Part shown: positions 1 through 13,639 of the stretch, piece by piece
Layout of the letters: each line of letters opens with the position of its first letter
Numbering within the stretch: position 1 is the first letter of the stretch
Made by a program: the position numbers and the translations under genes
From: Lampris incognitus
Taxonomy: Eukaryota; Chordata; Actinopteri; Lampriformes; Lampridae
Direction: 5' to 3'
DNA length: 64,000 bases
NCBI RefSeq assembly: GCF_029633865.1
Contig: NC_079212.1
Location: 104,758,473-104,822,472, forward strand
The notes under the pieces: model-generated
Seen by the model: only the letters and a program-made list of their open reading frames with translations
What the model was told of the DNA's origin: nothing
Database searches by the model: none

Positions 1-153
1 AGCGCACCCCAGCGCTGCCAATACGTAGTAGTACCTGGTCTCGTCTGCTGTTATGTCTCTGAGCGCGAACTGTGCCTCAGCCTGCGCGAACCATGTAGCC
101 GCGGAAGACTCCCAAAACTCCGGCAGTTTAATTGCAACGGCGTTCGTAGCCAT
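1..153 (-). CDS. gag-like N-terminus of Ty3/gypsy element (partial)
   Basis: Fifty-one codons are open from the ATG at 153-151 to the window edge. The translation has the look of the N-terminal gag domain of fish and arthropod gypsy elements: a short leader, an 'IKLPEFW' stretch near residue 8, an AQAEAQFA helix near residue 23, then a YYYVLAAL segment near residue 42. No stop or frameshift is seen in this part. The strand and start are supported by the primer-binding-like site 39 bases upstream. The remainder of gag and all of pol lie outside the window, so intactness is unknown. Confidence 0.6.
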   Translation of the reverse strand, partial: MATNAVAIKLPEFWESSAATWFAQAEAQFALRDITADETRYYYVLAALGCA

Positions 154-205
154 AATGTGTGTGGTTTCAGAAAACTTATCCGAAAACCGACGTCGGGGTC
201 ACCAG

Positions 206-703
206 TGTAGAGCCGAAGTAACGGAGAAGACCGTAGGTTCACACTTTAGCCGTGTAGGCAACTTTCTTTAATCCACGGTAAATCAGCGAGACAAACAAAA
301 CCCCAGCTCGACTGAGCGGAGGTGGCAAGAATAACCAGAAAACTGGCTGGACAACCATAACTTAACCCTGCGTTAACCTGCCAGGGCAACCATGACTTAA
401 CCCTTAGTTCCTGGGTTGAATTCTGTCCCCAATACGTGTCCACCACAGTATCACATTTAGAGCTGTTACTTACGTATGTTCAATCACAATACTTATTTGT
501 GTGAGAAATGGATACATACCAGATATTAAATATTCACCGCAAATCTTCGCATTTGATATTTGCTCTTCTGACCATGTCTTCCAGTCTTCCCGATGGATCA
601 CATGAATCCACGTCTGTCTTCTTCATTTTTTCGATTGGAGTTTTCCCTTCTGGCATGCGAAAAAATGCAGATGCTTGTTTTTACCATCTTTACGACTTGT
701 ACA
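206..703 (-). repeat. Probable LTR of the gypsy element
   Basis: Block bounded by TGTA at 206 and TACA ending at 703, lying directly beyond the primer-binding-like site. No partner LTR is in the window, so the outer limit is an estimate. I see no coding capacity in it. Confidence 0.45.
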
Positions 704-2065
704 ACTGACAGCGCAAGGTATTTCGTTTTATTTTAAATCAATTTCTCCGTGGTGACCTCTTCGAAATGAACATAGTAACGTGTACAAACATAAGACTCGT
801 GGCCCCTTTTTGCCTCACAATCTGCGCACGCACATTTGGCGCATGTAAACAAGGGAACACGTTCTTTATTGGGCTCTGTTCGCCTTTTGGAGCTGGCAGT
901 CTTCATGGGGCATTGTACCCTGATCCAGATACAATCCGAGTTTTGTGAGGGAGAAGGATGTCAGTCTCTCAAGTGGCAGACCATGACTGACACAGGCAAG
1001 ACAATTCCGGAGTCTTAGGAGAGATACGACCCGGCGAAAGTCTCTGTCTTGGAGCACTAGCTAGCTACTTTGGCTAAAAAATAAGCCGGTGCTAACTAGC
1101 AGCGGAATACGCTAGCGGTACAAATGCAGGCATCAGCGATCGTGAGCAAAGCCAAGAAAAGCTCAATCTGAGCGTTAAGTTGCCAAAGTCGAGCAACATA
1201 GGATTCGTTCATGAATTAAACAATAATAGGCCGTATTTCCAGAAATCAGACAAAAAGCTCAGCGAGGAAGTTTAAACAAAACCTTCGATCACGGCCACTG
1301 TTGAGGGTTGAGCCCACATGATTCATACACACATACAGCGCCATTACTGCAACAATCGGTGATTGGATAAAATCCATAAAATAGCACAGGCAAACCATAA
1401 AATCAATTAAAAGTCATTAAAAGTTAAAAAGCAAAGAAGCAGAGCAACAGTCAGCTGACACCCGGAAATGACTCAGCAGCACATACGTACACGCAGAAAG
1501 AACACAGCCAGAAAGTAATCAGGTTAAATCGTTTACATAGGACAATTTTTCATTTGATCGGTTTATTAAAAACTTTAAACTAACCGTCTGCAAATTTCAA
1601 TTGGTTTCGGCCTGTTTATCCTGACTGAGGTGTTTATATGTAGCATTTTTTATTCTGTTTAGGATTTTAAACCGATTATAGTCAGAATGTTAGGCTCCGT
1701 GTATATGTTGCTTGTGTTATGAATACATGCATATGAAATGTCCCTGCAGTGTAAATATGACCAAATAACCCAAATGTTTCACTGTAAAAAAAAAAAAGAA
1801 AAGAAAAAAAGCACTGCAGGCCAGGCAGCTGTTATTTTAATTGCAGCCTGCATCAGGGCCACAATCATACGGTATTTTATGATACCATCTGGGAACCGAC
1901 TAACCAAAAGTAACCATACAGCCTTACAGCTATTGTTCCGCAGATGTGGAAAAAAGTTTAAATACAAGATCAACAGTTGACCCCAAATTACTCACCAGAA
2001 ACAACTAATGCCTTTTAGAGGAGAATTTATGAGACGTTACAGGCAATAGTGTCGTATCTACAAAG
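704..2065. other. No gene recognised
   Basis: AT-rich non-coding DNA with only short open frames. There is a poly(A)-rich patch near 1785-1810. I recognise neither exon nor mobile element here. Confidence 0.5.
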
Positions 2066-5134
<3,069 letters not shown>

Positions 5135-5147
5135 AGGGGACCGGAGG

Positions 5148-5935
5148 GTGTGCGCAAATTACCAGAGCTTCACACTGCTCAGCCTCCCTGGAAAAGTCTA
5201 CTCTAGGGTGATGGAAAGTAGGCTCCGACAGATTGTGGAACCTCGGATCAGGAGGAAAAATGCGGAGTCCGTCCTGGCCATGGAACAACGGCCAACTCTT
5301 TATCCTTGCGGAAGTGCTGAGGGAGTCATGGGAGTTTGACCAACCAGTCTACATGTGCTTTGTGGACTTGAAGAAGGATTATGACTGTGTACCCCGGGGC
5401 ACTCTGGGGGGTACTGCGGGAGTATGGGGTACCAGGGCAGTTGCTACAAGCGATCCAGTCCTTGTATAACCAAAGTGAGAGCTGTGTCCGTATTCTCAGC
5501 ACAAAGTCAAACACATTTTTGGTGGGTGTCGGACTCCGCCAAAGTTGTCCCTTGTCTCCGATTCTGTTTGTGATATTCATGGAGGACAGGATCTCAAGCT
5601 GCAGCCAAGGTGAGGAGTGTGTCCGTTTTGGGAACCTCAGAATTGCATCTCTGCTCTTTGCAGATGAGATGATGTGGTTTTGTTGGCTTCCTCAGAACGC
5701 GACCTCCAGTGCACACTGGGATGGTTTGCAGCTGAGTGTGAAATGGCTGGGATGAGAGTCAGCACCTCCAAGTCTGAGGCCATGGTTGTCTATCAGAAAA
5801 TGGTGGATTGCTCCCTCCGGGATGGGGATGAGTTGTTGCCTCAAGTGAAGGAGTTTAAGTATCTCTGGGTCTTGGTCAAGAGTGAGGGTAGGATGGAGCG
5901 GGAGATTGACAGGTAGATTGGTGCAGCATCAGCAG
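5148..5935 (+). pseudogene. Reverse transcriptase remnant of LINE-A
   Basis: Recognisable reverse transcriptase blocks in order: 'LLSLPGKVYSRV' near 5180, 'CFVDLKKDYD' near 5360, 'GLRQSCPLSPILFVIF' near 5530, and the catalytic box as 'LFADEMM' near 5660, where FADD is expected. So one catalytic Asp has become Glu. At least three frame changes lie between 5230 and 5680. The remnant ends with 'KEFKYLWVLVKSEGRMEREIDR' near 5850-5915. No function is expected. Confidence 0.8.
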
Positions 5936-6272
5936 TTCAACCCTTCTTTTTTGCATCGGTAGCATTCCCCAGTTCTTCTGGCGTGTGTGGTTAATAAGCA
6001 GGCTACAATTTCTTTGTGTATTTATTTCAATATTCAATATCTTCTATTTACACCAACACAGCAAGACAGTACAGAGTATCCCTTCATTCTCCCGGAGTTC
6101 ACCACCCTCACCGCACATGCCTCTTTGTTTCACTCATCACTGTCCCTCCTAAACATTGGCAGGTAGGAACTAATATTCACTTGTAGGCAAGGGGACATGA
6201 AATAACAACTTAAATATTACACATATAAATGTACAAATAACAGCTAAAATGTGTACAGTAACTAAGGTTACT
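5936..6272 (-). repeat. LTR, left copy
   Basis: 337 bases, about 85-90% alike to 6507-6984 after removing the two small insertions from the right copy. Its ends are eroded (TTCAACCCT... and ...AAGGTTACT) compared with the right copy. Confidence 0.7.
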
Positions 6273-6546
6273 TCCCCATATGATTCAGCTAGACCCAGGT
6301 ATGACTTGCACCAAGCTCACTCTGCTAGGGAAAGACACCCACCACACAGGGAGAGGAGCCATCATGTGAGCTTTAAAGAAGACCCCTTGGAGCAAGCAAA
6401 CATATGGTAGCAGATGCTGAGGGCCCAGTGTCTGCTGCTACTGGTGATGAGGCCACACAACAGGTGCTGCTACCTTCACACAGAAATCCCACCGCTGCCA
6501 CAAGTCTGTAACCCTTATTTTCTGCATTGGTAGCGTTCCCCGGTTC

Positions 6547-6608
6547 CGACAGATGATCTGCTGTGGCGACCCCTAACGGAAGCAGCCGAAAGTAGTAGTA
6601 GTAGTAGG
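6547..6608 (+). mobile_element. 3'-end fragment of RTE LINE-B
   Basis: Contains the 'gctgtggcgacccctaacgg' motif and a (TAG)n tail, identical in type to the 3' end of LINE-B. It is flanked by a 16-bp duplication, 6531-6546 and 6609-6624, with one mismatch. Confidence 0.8.
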
Positions 6609-6869
6609 TAGCGTTCCCCAGTTCTTCTGGTGTGTGGTTAATAAGTGGGCTACAATTTCTCTTTGTGTATTTATTTCAATAACTTCAACTTACACCAGCA
6701 CAGCAAGACAGTGCAGAGTATTCCTTCACTCTCCCAGAGTTCACCACCCTCACCGCACATGTTACTTCCCCTCTCTGTGACACTCATCACTGTCCCTCCT
6801 AAAAAATGGCAGGTAGGAACTAATAGTTACTCGTAGGCATGGGAACATGAAATAACAACTTAAATATTA

Positions 6870-6908
6870 AGCCTCTTTGAGTACCATGAAAAGCGATCTA
6901 TATATAAA

Positions 6909-6937
<29 letters not shown>
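6870..6937 (+). mobile_element. L2-type LINE 3' tail fragment
   Basis: Contains 'gaaaagcgatctatata', like the usual 'aaagcgctatataaat' 3' end, followed by (ATT)n. Flanked by the 9-bp duplication TAAATATTA (6861-6869 and 6938-6946), and absent from the left LTR. Confidence 0.75.
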
Positions 6938-6940
<3 letters not shown>

Positions 6941-7574
6941 ATATTACACATAAAAATGTATAAATAAAAGTAACTAGGGTTACATCAGTAATGCGGACGC
7001 TGTACCGGACCATTGTGTTGAAGAGGGAGCTGAGCTGGAAGGAAAGCTCTCAATTTACCAGTCAATCTTCGTTCCAACCCTCACCAATGGTCATGAGCTT
7101 TGGGTAGTGACCGAAAGGGTGAGATCATGGATACATGTGGCTAAAATTAGTTTCCTTTGTGGGGTGTCTGGGCTCAGCCTTAGATATAGGGTGAGGAGCT
7201 CAGACATCCGGAGTGAGCTCGGAGTAGAGCCGCTGCTCCTTGGTGTCAAAAGGAACTAGTTGAGGTGGTTCGGGCAATAGATTAGGATGCCCCCTGGGTG
7301 ACTTCCTTCTGAGGTTTTCTGGGCACGTCCAACTGGGAGGAGATCCTGGGGGCGGGGTAGAGGAAGAGGGACGTCTGGAGTGCCCTACTTCACTTGTTGC
7401 CACTGCGACCGGACACCGGAGAAGCCGCTAATGATGAGATGAGATGAATGATGCGCAGAGAACAAACCATGATTCAAGCAGTCCTTTTCACACAGCAGAG
7501 AGATAAGAATTCAAACACGTGACACACAAATGTTGCCATCTTCTTACTACTACTACTACTTTTGGCTGCTCCCG

Positions 7575-7905
7575 TTAGGGGTCGCCACAGCGGATCATCC
7601 ATTTCCGTTTCTTCCTGCCCTCTGCGTCCTCCTCTGTCACACCAGTCACCTGCATGTCTTCCCTCACCACATCCATAAAACTCCTCTTTGGCCTTCCTCT
7701 TCTCCTCTTCCCTGGCAGCTCCATATTCAGCAGCCTTCTCCCAATATACCCAGCATCTCTCCTCCACACATGTCCAAACCATCTCAATCTTGCCTCTCTT
7801 GCTTTGTCTCCAAACCGTCCAACTTTAGCTGTCCCTCTAATATACTCGTTCCTAATCCTGTCCGTCTTTGTCACTCCCAATGAAAATCTTCAACTCCTCT
7901 GCCAC
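7575..7905 (-). pseudogene. C-terminal domain of LINE-B
   Basis: A 101-codon open stretch at 7575-7880. It carries the RTE hallmark 'RIRNEYIRGTAKVGRFGDK', then 'LRWFGHVWRR' and 'RRRGRPKRSFMDVV', and ends in 'MIRCGDP'. This is the usual end of the RTE polyprotein. Confidence 0.8.
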
Positions 7906-7978
7906 CTCCAGTTCCGCCTCCTGTCTTTTCATCAGTGCCACGGTCTCCAAACCATATAAAATACTTGGTCTCGCCAAC

Positions 7979-8284
7979 TATGGCTGAATTCGATGAAGCA
8001 GCAATAATTGGCAATGCCATCTTCAGGAGGGGGCGGAGTCGGCTTGTGTTTGTCACATGATTGCGTCTGTGTGTGTCGGAAATAGCAGTGGTTCGGCCTG
8101 GATTCACCTTGTCGCGGAAGTGTCGAGGCGTATCCTTCGAGACTGCCGGCCGGGGAGATGCAGTTGGCGAACGCGTACAGTACAAGGATGGGTGTTTGAA
8201 CAAGAATAGGGATCGATTGGCCACTAAATTGCGAGAAAAAGGGAAAAATCAGAAATAAACTAAAAAAATAAAAAATAAAATAAG
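7979..8284 (+). mobile_element. Retroposed sequence inside LINE-B
   Basis: 306-base insertion flanked by TGGTCTCGCCAAC (7966-7978) and TGGTCTCAGAAAC (8285-8297), a 13-bp duplication with three mismatches. It ends with AATAAA at 8254-8259 followed by an A-rich tail. It opens with ATG and a 27-codon frame starting MAEFDEAAIIG, which I do not recognise. Either a processed retrocopy of a transcript or a truncated retroposon. Confidence 0.55.
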
Positions 8285-8286
8285 TG

Positions 8287-9953
8287 GTCTCAGAAACATC
8301 TTGTAAACCTTCCCTTTAACTCTTGCTGTTACCCCTTCTGTCGCAAATCACTCCTGACCCTCTTCTCCACCCACTCCACCCTGCCTGCACTCTCTTCTTC
8401 ACCCCCCATTACTTTGGACAGCTGACCCCAAGTATTTAAACTCATATGCCTTCGTCACCTCTACTCCTTGCATTCTCACCATCCCAGTGTCTTCCCTCTC
8501 ATTCACGTCTATGTATTCTGTCTTGCTCCTACTGACTTTCATTCCTCTTCTCTACAGTGCATACCTCCACCTCTCCAGGCTCTCCTCAACCTGCACCCTA
8601 CTCTCTTGCTACAGATCACAATGTCATCCGCGAACATCATCGTCCACGGAGACTCCTGCCTGATCTTGTCTGTCAACCTGTCCATCACCACTACAAACAA
8701 GAAAGGGCTCAGAACTGATCCTTGATGTAATCCCACCTCCACCTTGAACCCATCTGTCATTCCAACCGCACACCTCACCACTGTCACACTTCCCTCATAC
8801 ATGTTCTGCACCACTCTCTGCAACTCCCGACTTCCTCATACAATACCGCACCTCCTCTCTCAGCACCCTGTCATATGCTTTTTCTAAATCCACAAAGACA
8901 CAATGTAACTCCGCCTGGCCTTCTCTATACCTCTCAATCAACATTCTCAAAGCAAACATCCCATCTGTAGTGCTCTTTCATGGCATGAAACCATACTGCT
9001 GCTCGCTAATCGTCACCTCTCTTCTTAATATAGCTTCTATTACTCTTTCCCATATCGTCATGCTGTGGCTGATCAACTTTATACCTATGTAGTTCTGCAC
9101 ATCGCTCTTATTCTTGAAAATTGGTACCAGTGTCCTTCTTCTCCACTCCTCAGGCATCCTCTCCCTTTCCAAGGTTGTGTTAAAAAATCTAGTTAAAAAC
9201 TCCACTGCCATCTCTCTTAAACATCTTCATGCCTCCACAGGTATGTCATCAGGACCAACTGCCTTTCCACTCTTCATCCTCTTCATAGCTGCCCTCACTT
9301 CCTCCTTGCTAATCCACCACACTTCCTGATTCACTATCCCCACATCATCCAACCTTCTCTCTCTCATTTTCTTCATTCATCATCTCCTCAAAGTACTCCT
9401 TCCACCTTCTCAACACACTCTCCTCACTTGTCAGCACATTTCTATCTCTATCCTTGATCGCCCTTACCTGCTGCACATCCTTCCCAGCTTGGCCCCTCTG
9501 TCTAGCCAATCGGTACAAGTCATTTTCTGCCTTCCTTAGTGTCTAACCTCTCATAAAACTCACCATACATCTGTTCCTTCGCCTTTTCCACGTCTCTCTT
9601 CGCTTTACGGCTCATCTCCTTGTACTCCTGTCTATTTTTTTCATCTCTGACTATCCCACTTGTTCTTTGCCGACTTCTTCCTCTGTATTCTTTGCTGTAC
9701 TTCCTCATTCCACACTAAGTCTCTTCGTCTGTCCTGATGACACACCAAGTACCTTCCTAGCTGTCTCCCTCACTATTTCTGCAGTGGTTGCCCAGCCACC
9801 CGGCAACTCTTCACTACCACCCAGTGCCTGTTTTAACTCTTCCCCGAACTCCACACAGCCGTCTTCCTTCTTCAATTTCCACCATTTGATCCTTGGCTCT
9901 GCCTTCACTCTCTTCCTCTTCTTGGTTTCCAAAGTCATCATATAGACCACCAT
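8287..9953 (-). pseudogene. Reverse transcriptase region of LINE-B
   Basis: Broken into several frames. 9520-9953 is the linker, rich in Lys and Arg. 8978-9211 holds 'MPEEWRRRTLVPIFKNKSDV' and 'EQQYGFMP'. 8539-8823 holds 'VGLHQGSVLSPFLFVVVMD' and the catalytic 'MMFADDIVI' box, which is preserved. The remaining thumb region is out of frame towards 8290. Confidence 0.75.
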
Positions 9954-10300
9954 CCGATGTTGCCTAGCTACGTTCTCCCGTCACCATCTTGCAATCTCCA
10001 ATCCCTTTCAGATTGCGCCTTCTACACGAGATATAGCCCACCTGTGTGCACTTTCCTCCACTCTTATAAGTCACCCTGTGTTCCTCCCTCATCTTGAAAT
10101 ATGTATTCACCACAACAATTTCCATCCTTTTCGCAAAATCCACCATCTGTCTTTCCACATTTCTCTCCTTGACACCATACCTACCCATCACCTCTGTTCC
10201 CTTCACCAACATGCCCATTTAAGTCTGCTCCAATCACCACTCTCTCCTCCTTGGGTACCCTCTCCACCACTTCATCAAACTCACTCCAGAATTCTTCTTT

Positions 10301-10741
10301 CTATTCCATCTCACACCCAACTTGTGGGGCATATGCGCTGATAACATTCATCAATACACCCTCGATTTCCAGCTTCATACTCATCACTCTGTCCGACTCT
10401 CTCTTCACCTCCAACACACTCTTGACATACTCTTCAATCAGAATTACCCCTACCCCATTTTTCCTCCCATTTCCACCATGATAGAAAAGTTTGAACCTAC
10501 CTCCGATGCTCCTGGCATTACTCCCTTTCCACCTGGTCTTTTGCACACACAGTATACCTACCTTTCTTCGTTCCATCATATCAGTCAGCTCTCTCCCTTT
10601 ACCGGTCATAGTGCCAACATTCAAAGTTCCGACTCTCACCTCCACACTCCTACCCTTCCTCCCCTCCTGCTCTCTGGAAATGCCTTCCCCCTCTCCTTCG
10701 CCCAACAGTTGCATAGTTTCCACCGGCACCCTGCTGGTCAA
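10301..10741 (-). pseudogene. Endonuclease domain of LINE-B
   Basis: 146-codon open stretch. It has the exonuclease-endonuclease-phosphatase signature: 'VGTLNVGTMTGKGREL' near residue 37, 'QKTRWKGS' near residue 67 (usual QETRW, so the metal-binding Glu is Lys here), and 'NVISAYAPQVGC' near the end. Further pieces continue at 9964-10218 with 'VVNTYFKMREEHRVTYKS'. In the family this domain nicks target DNA for target-primed reverse transcription. The Glu to Lys change and later frameshifts indicate loss of function. Confidence 0.75.
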
Positions 10742-10979
10742 CAGTACTGGTGGCGGTCGTTGGCCTTGACTGATCCGGTATGGAAATCAGTTTTATGATC
10801 CGCATATTTGATTTGGCAAAGATTTTACACCGGATGCCCTTCCTGACGCAACCCTCCATATTCATCCGGGTTTGGGACTAAGAATGCACTGGCTTGTGCA
10901 TCCTCAGTGGCTGGGCTGGTCGCCATCTTATCAATGTCAATTATCACATAGCACCATCTTATCACCCTTGTCAAGTGTA

Positions 10980-11125
10980 GTCTAGTCAAATTTATTTGAA
11001 CTGCATAGCCCTAAATCACAGTTAAGTCCCACAGGACTGTACAATTACATGCAATGTATAACATCTCCTATCCTTAGAACCCCGATTGGGATGAGAAAAA
11101 ACTGAAGAAAAAAAAAAACCTCTGT
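10980..11125 (-). mobile_element. Fragment of a common fish retroposon 3' end
   Basis: Sequence of the type 'caaatttatttgaactgcat ... ggactgtacaatt ... ccttagaacccc ... gggatgagaaaaaactg', which I know as a dispersed teleost LINE/SINE tail. It has no coding part. Confidence 0.5.
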
Positions 11126-11151
11126 ACCCATCAAGCATGCATACATGCACA

Positions 11152-11511
11152 ATGGGGATCATCAGTTCGAATCCCCGTGTTACCTCCGGCTTGGTCAGTC
11201 ATCCCTACGGACACAATTGGCAGTGTCTGCAGGTGGGAAGCCAAATGTGGGTATGTGTCCTGGTCACTGTACTAGCTCCTCCTCTGGTCGGTTGGGGCGC
11301 CTGTTCGAGAGGGAGGGGGAACTGAGGGAATAGCGTGATCCTCCCACGTGCTACGTCCCCCTGGAAAAACTCCTCACTGTCAGGTGAAAAGAAGCGGCTG
11401 ACGACTCCATATGTATCGGAGGACGCATGTCTGCAGCCTTTCTCGGATCGGCAGAGGGGGTGGAGCAGCAACCGGGATGGTTCAGAAGAGTGGGGTAATT
11501 GAAAAAAAATA
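11152..11511 (+). mobile_element. SINE-A copy 1, 5'-truncated
   Basis: Begins within the B-box region ('agttcgaatcccc') and continues through the complete body to a short A-rich tail. It is flanked by a perfect 12-bp duplication CATACATGCACA (11140-11151 and 11512-11523), so it arrived by target-primed reverse transcription. Confidence 0.85.
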
Positions 11512-11739
11512 CATACATGCACACTTAACATTCTGAAAGAAATGGGGGCACAGGTGTTTATATGGCCTAATCAATAAATTAAATGGCGAGAAATCAATTC
11601 TTAGATCGACTATGACCATTTTCTGACTGAAAAAAATAAAGCAAAATAGTTTTTACATGGCAACTGTTGCAGTCGTCATATTGCCTTAATCAGGTTAAGG
11701 TCCTTTTTAGTGTCTAATGATAAATGACTGTACATACTA

Positions 11740-11925
11740 CTACTACTACTTTCGGCTGCTCCCGTTAGGGGTCGCCACAGCGGATCATCCGTAATTTATG
11801 ATCCGCATATTTGATTTGGCAAAGATTTTATGCCGGATGCCCTTCCTGACGCAACCCTCCCCATTTGTCCGGGCTTGGGACCGGCACTAAGGATGCACTG
11901 GCTTGTGCATCCTCAGTGGCTGGGT
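11740..11925 (-). mobile_element. Miniature deletion derivative of RTE LINE-B
   Basis: 186 bases made only of the two ends of LINE-B. The 5' end (11925 leftwards, 'cagccactgaggatgcac') is joined to the 3' end ('ggatgatccgctgtggcgac' to the (GTA)n tail at 11740). It is flanked by a perfect 19-bp duplication, 11721-11739 and 11926-11944. It is a non-autonomous copy that could be mobilised by LINE-B enzymes. Confidence 0.85.
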
Positions 11926-11944
11926 TAAATGACTGTACATACTA

Positions 11945-13630
11945 ATTTATACAATATAATACATAGAGCCACCCTGGTGTATCATTGCCGTTCATGAATG
12001 GAGGACCAGGAATGCATTTACACAGTGCAAAAATTAGTTGTTAAATATATATATATATTTTGATATTCTGAGCTCCAACTTTCACATTGCTGCTTTTTGA
12101 CCTAGGACCTTGTTAAACTTCGTCAGTGACCTAGATGTCAGGAATTGACTGTTATCCTGGGATCGCTCTAATGAAATCATATTTTCTGCTCCTGAAATGC
12201 GGAAGACTCATCAGAGCCCTTCTGGTGACCCACCGGGATTTGTGACACATTGAATATTTTAAGCCAAGATGTAAAGGGAGGCAAAAACCATTTCATCTGG
12301 GACAAATGCCTCTATTTTGAAAAGGACAAAAATCCAACACAGCCATACAGTTATATCTCACATTTAGTTCATGTGAACTGCTGATGTAGTGTCTCTTAAA
12401 TTTCACTCATGCCACTGGAGCCTGGCTCATCAAAACAAAAGAGGTCAAATAACATTTCCACCCAAAAAGATGTTTTTTTTTCTTTTCTTCTTTTTTTTTT
12501 TTTTTTTTACACTTTGCTTGGATTTTACTCATTTCATTTTATTTTCATTTGTGACTCCAGATTAACTGGCTCATATTAGCACACTTCACGTGAGGCCCCT
12601 TTGTCTGCATTTCAGGTCCTGAGTCACAGCTTAATGGGCAAAAACAAGGTTTTTAAGGAAACCATGGCTTATTTGGCAGCACTTATCTTCACGTCTAGTC
12701 TTTACTCCTGCGGGTGTTCTTTATATTCATGTGTATTACATTAAAGAAATCAAATTAAATTCACAAAAACTAGGTCAAATTAGACTGCAACCCCTCTGTA
12801 ATGTGTGTCAGTCTTGGTACTTAAGGGCAATAGCACTGAATTTGAGTATTCAAATTATGGTTTTGTTTAAACAACCCATGCTGTTCTGTGAATGCGATGA
12901 GGCTTGAGTGAATGACTGCCTACCCATATAATAGCAGCAAAGATGTCAGCAGTTTGGAACTATTTCAAGGTTTCATGTGAATTTCATGTGACAAAGCAGA
13001 GAAGCTACTGCTTCTAAAGAAGAACCTGCCACTTTCCTGGCAAAATACATTTTAAAATACTGGTAAGCACTCAGTATTTGGCAAAGTGTTTCCTTAAAAG
13101 GTAGGTTAACGGAGGTTTGGCCACTACCGTGTTGTTGAGCTAAAAGGGCACTTTTTGTGTTTGGTTGTGATCACATGCTATGATTGGCCAAAAAAACAAC
13201 CAAACAATTAAAAAAAAAAACAACAAAAATGTAAACAAAAACAATGATACTTGTAGTTGTTTTTTTGTCGTTTTCAAAGGTCCGCTACCCTACCTCTTTA
13301 ATTTTGGTTTTGGCCAGTTATGCCAGTGTTAGGTGACAAGTCAGTTTTAAGAATAACATCAGATTGACAGCATAATTTACACCTACGCCTCTGATATTGT
13401 TCAGAGTTTACATTTTCTTATGTTGATCCCCTGAAAGAGATGATTGGCCCACTAAAAAAAAAAAATGAGATGGGGTCAATATGACCCCCCTCCCAAGTCA
13501 TCCTACCTCAAACACTGTGCAATACATTTGGTAAGAGGTGTCACCAAGGTTAACAATGCATTTTCCTATGCAATCAGAACATTATAGTAACAGTATTTTG
13601 AAATGCGTTCCAAAGTGATCAGTAATTATG
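11945..13630. other. No gene recognised
   Basis: AT-rich non-coding DNA with homopolymer runs at 12473-12507 (T) and 13209-13220 (A). I see no exon or repeat family I can name. Confidence 0.5.
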
Positions 13631-13639
13631 TCAAGGAAA

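Larger units (their letters stand above)
1..703 (-). mobile_element. Ty3/gypsy-type LTR retrotransposon, 5' end only
   Basis: Read on the minus strand this is the left end of an LTR retrotransposon that runs out of the window at base 1. An LTR-like block (about 206-703, short TGTA...TACA inverted ends) is followed after one base by TGGTGACCCCGAC (204 to 192), a sequence of primer-binding-site form, and then by a gag-like start codon at 153. LTR ends are inferred from the terminal dinucleotides and the primer site; the outer end could instead be near 710. The second LTR is outside the window, so target-site duplication and age cannot be judged. Confidence 0.6.
5936..6984 (-). mobile_element. 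Small LTR element (TRIM-like) nested in LINE-A
   Basis: Two direct repeats, 5936-6272 and 6507-6984, flank a 234-base interior. The right copy begins TGTAACCCT and ends AGGGTTACA, as LTRs do. On the minus strand the interior ends with GGGGAAG directly before the LTR, a short polypurine tract, and begins with a TGGCAGCGG-like site close to the other LTR, a weak primer-binding candidate. LINE-A resumes at once on the right. The flanks GCAG (5932-5935) and TCAG (6985-6988) may be a 4-bp target duplication. The interior has no credible coding sequence, so this fits a terminal-repeat retrotransposon in miniature or an internally deleted LTR element. Confidence 0.65.
6507..6984 (-). repeat. LTR, right copy with two nested insertions
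   Basis: Same sequence as the left LTR but lengthened by a 62-base RTE 3' fragment (6547-6608) and a 68-base LINE tail (6870-6937), each flanked by its own target-site duplication. Confidence 0.7.
5135..7447 (+). mobile_element. RTE-like non-LTR retrotransposon (LINE-A), interrupted
   Basis: 5'-truncated LINE reading left to right, split at 5935/6985 by an LTR element. Left part: reverse transcriptase from the 'LLSLPGKVYSRV' block through to the segment before 'IGAASA'. Right part: the C-terminal domain (read through frameshifts), ending near 7430, followed by a short ATGAGATGAGATGA-type tail. The join across the inserted element falls inside one conserved stretch of the protein. Reading frames shift several times, so it is a dead copy. 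Confidence 0.75.
7543..10918 (-). mobile_element. RTE-clade LINE-B, full length but decayed
   Basis: Minus-strand LINE with both ends present. The 5' end is at 10918 ('cagccactgaggatgcac' block), the 3' end at 7543 with a (GTA)n tail preceded by the 'gtggcgacccctaacggg' motif. Flanking GTTGCCATCTT (7532-7542) and GTCGCCATCTT (10919-10929) form an 11-bp target duplication with one mismatch. It encodes, in order, an AP-type endonuclease, a linker, a reverse transcriptase and a C-terminal domain. Many frameshifts break it, and a 306-base insertion sits at 7979-8284. Confidence 0.8.

Noticed and set aside
10322..10798. 158-codon plus-strand frame
   Set aside because: Antisense shadow of the LINE-B endonuclease region.
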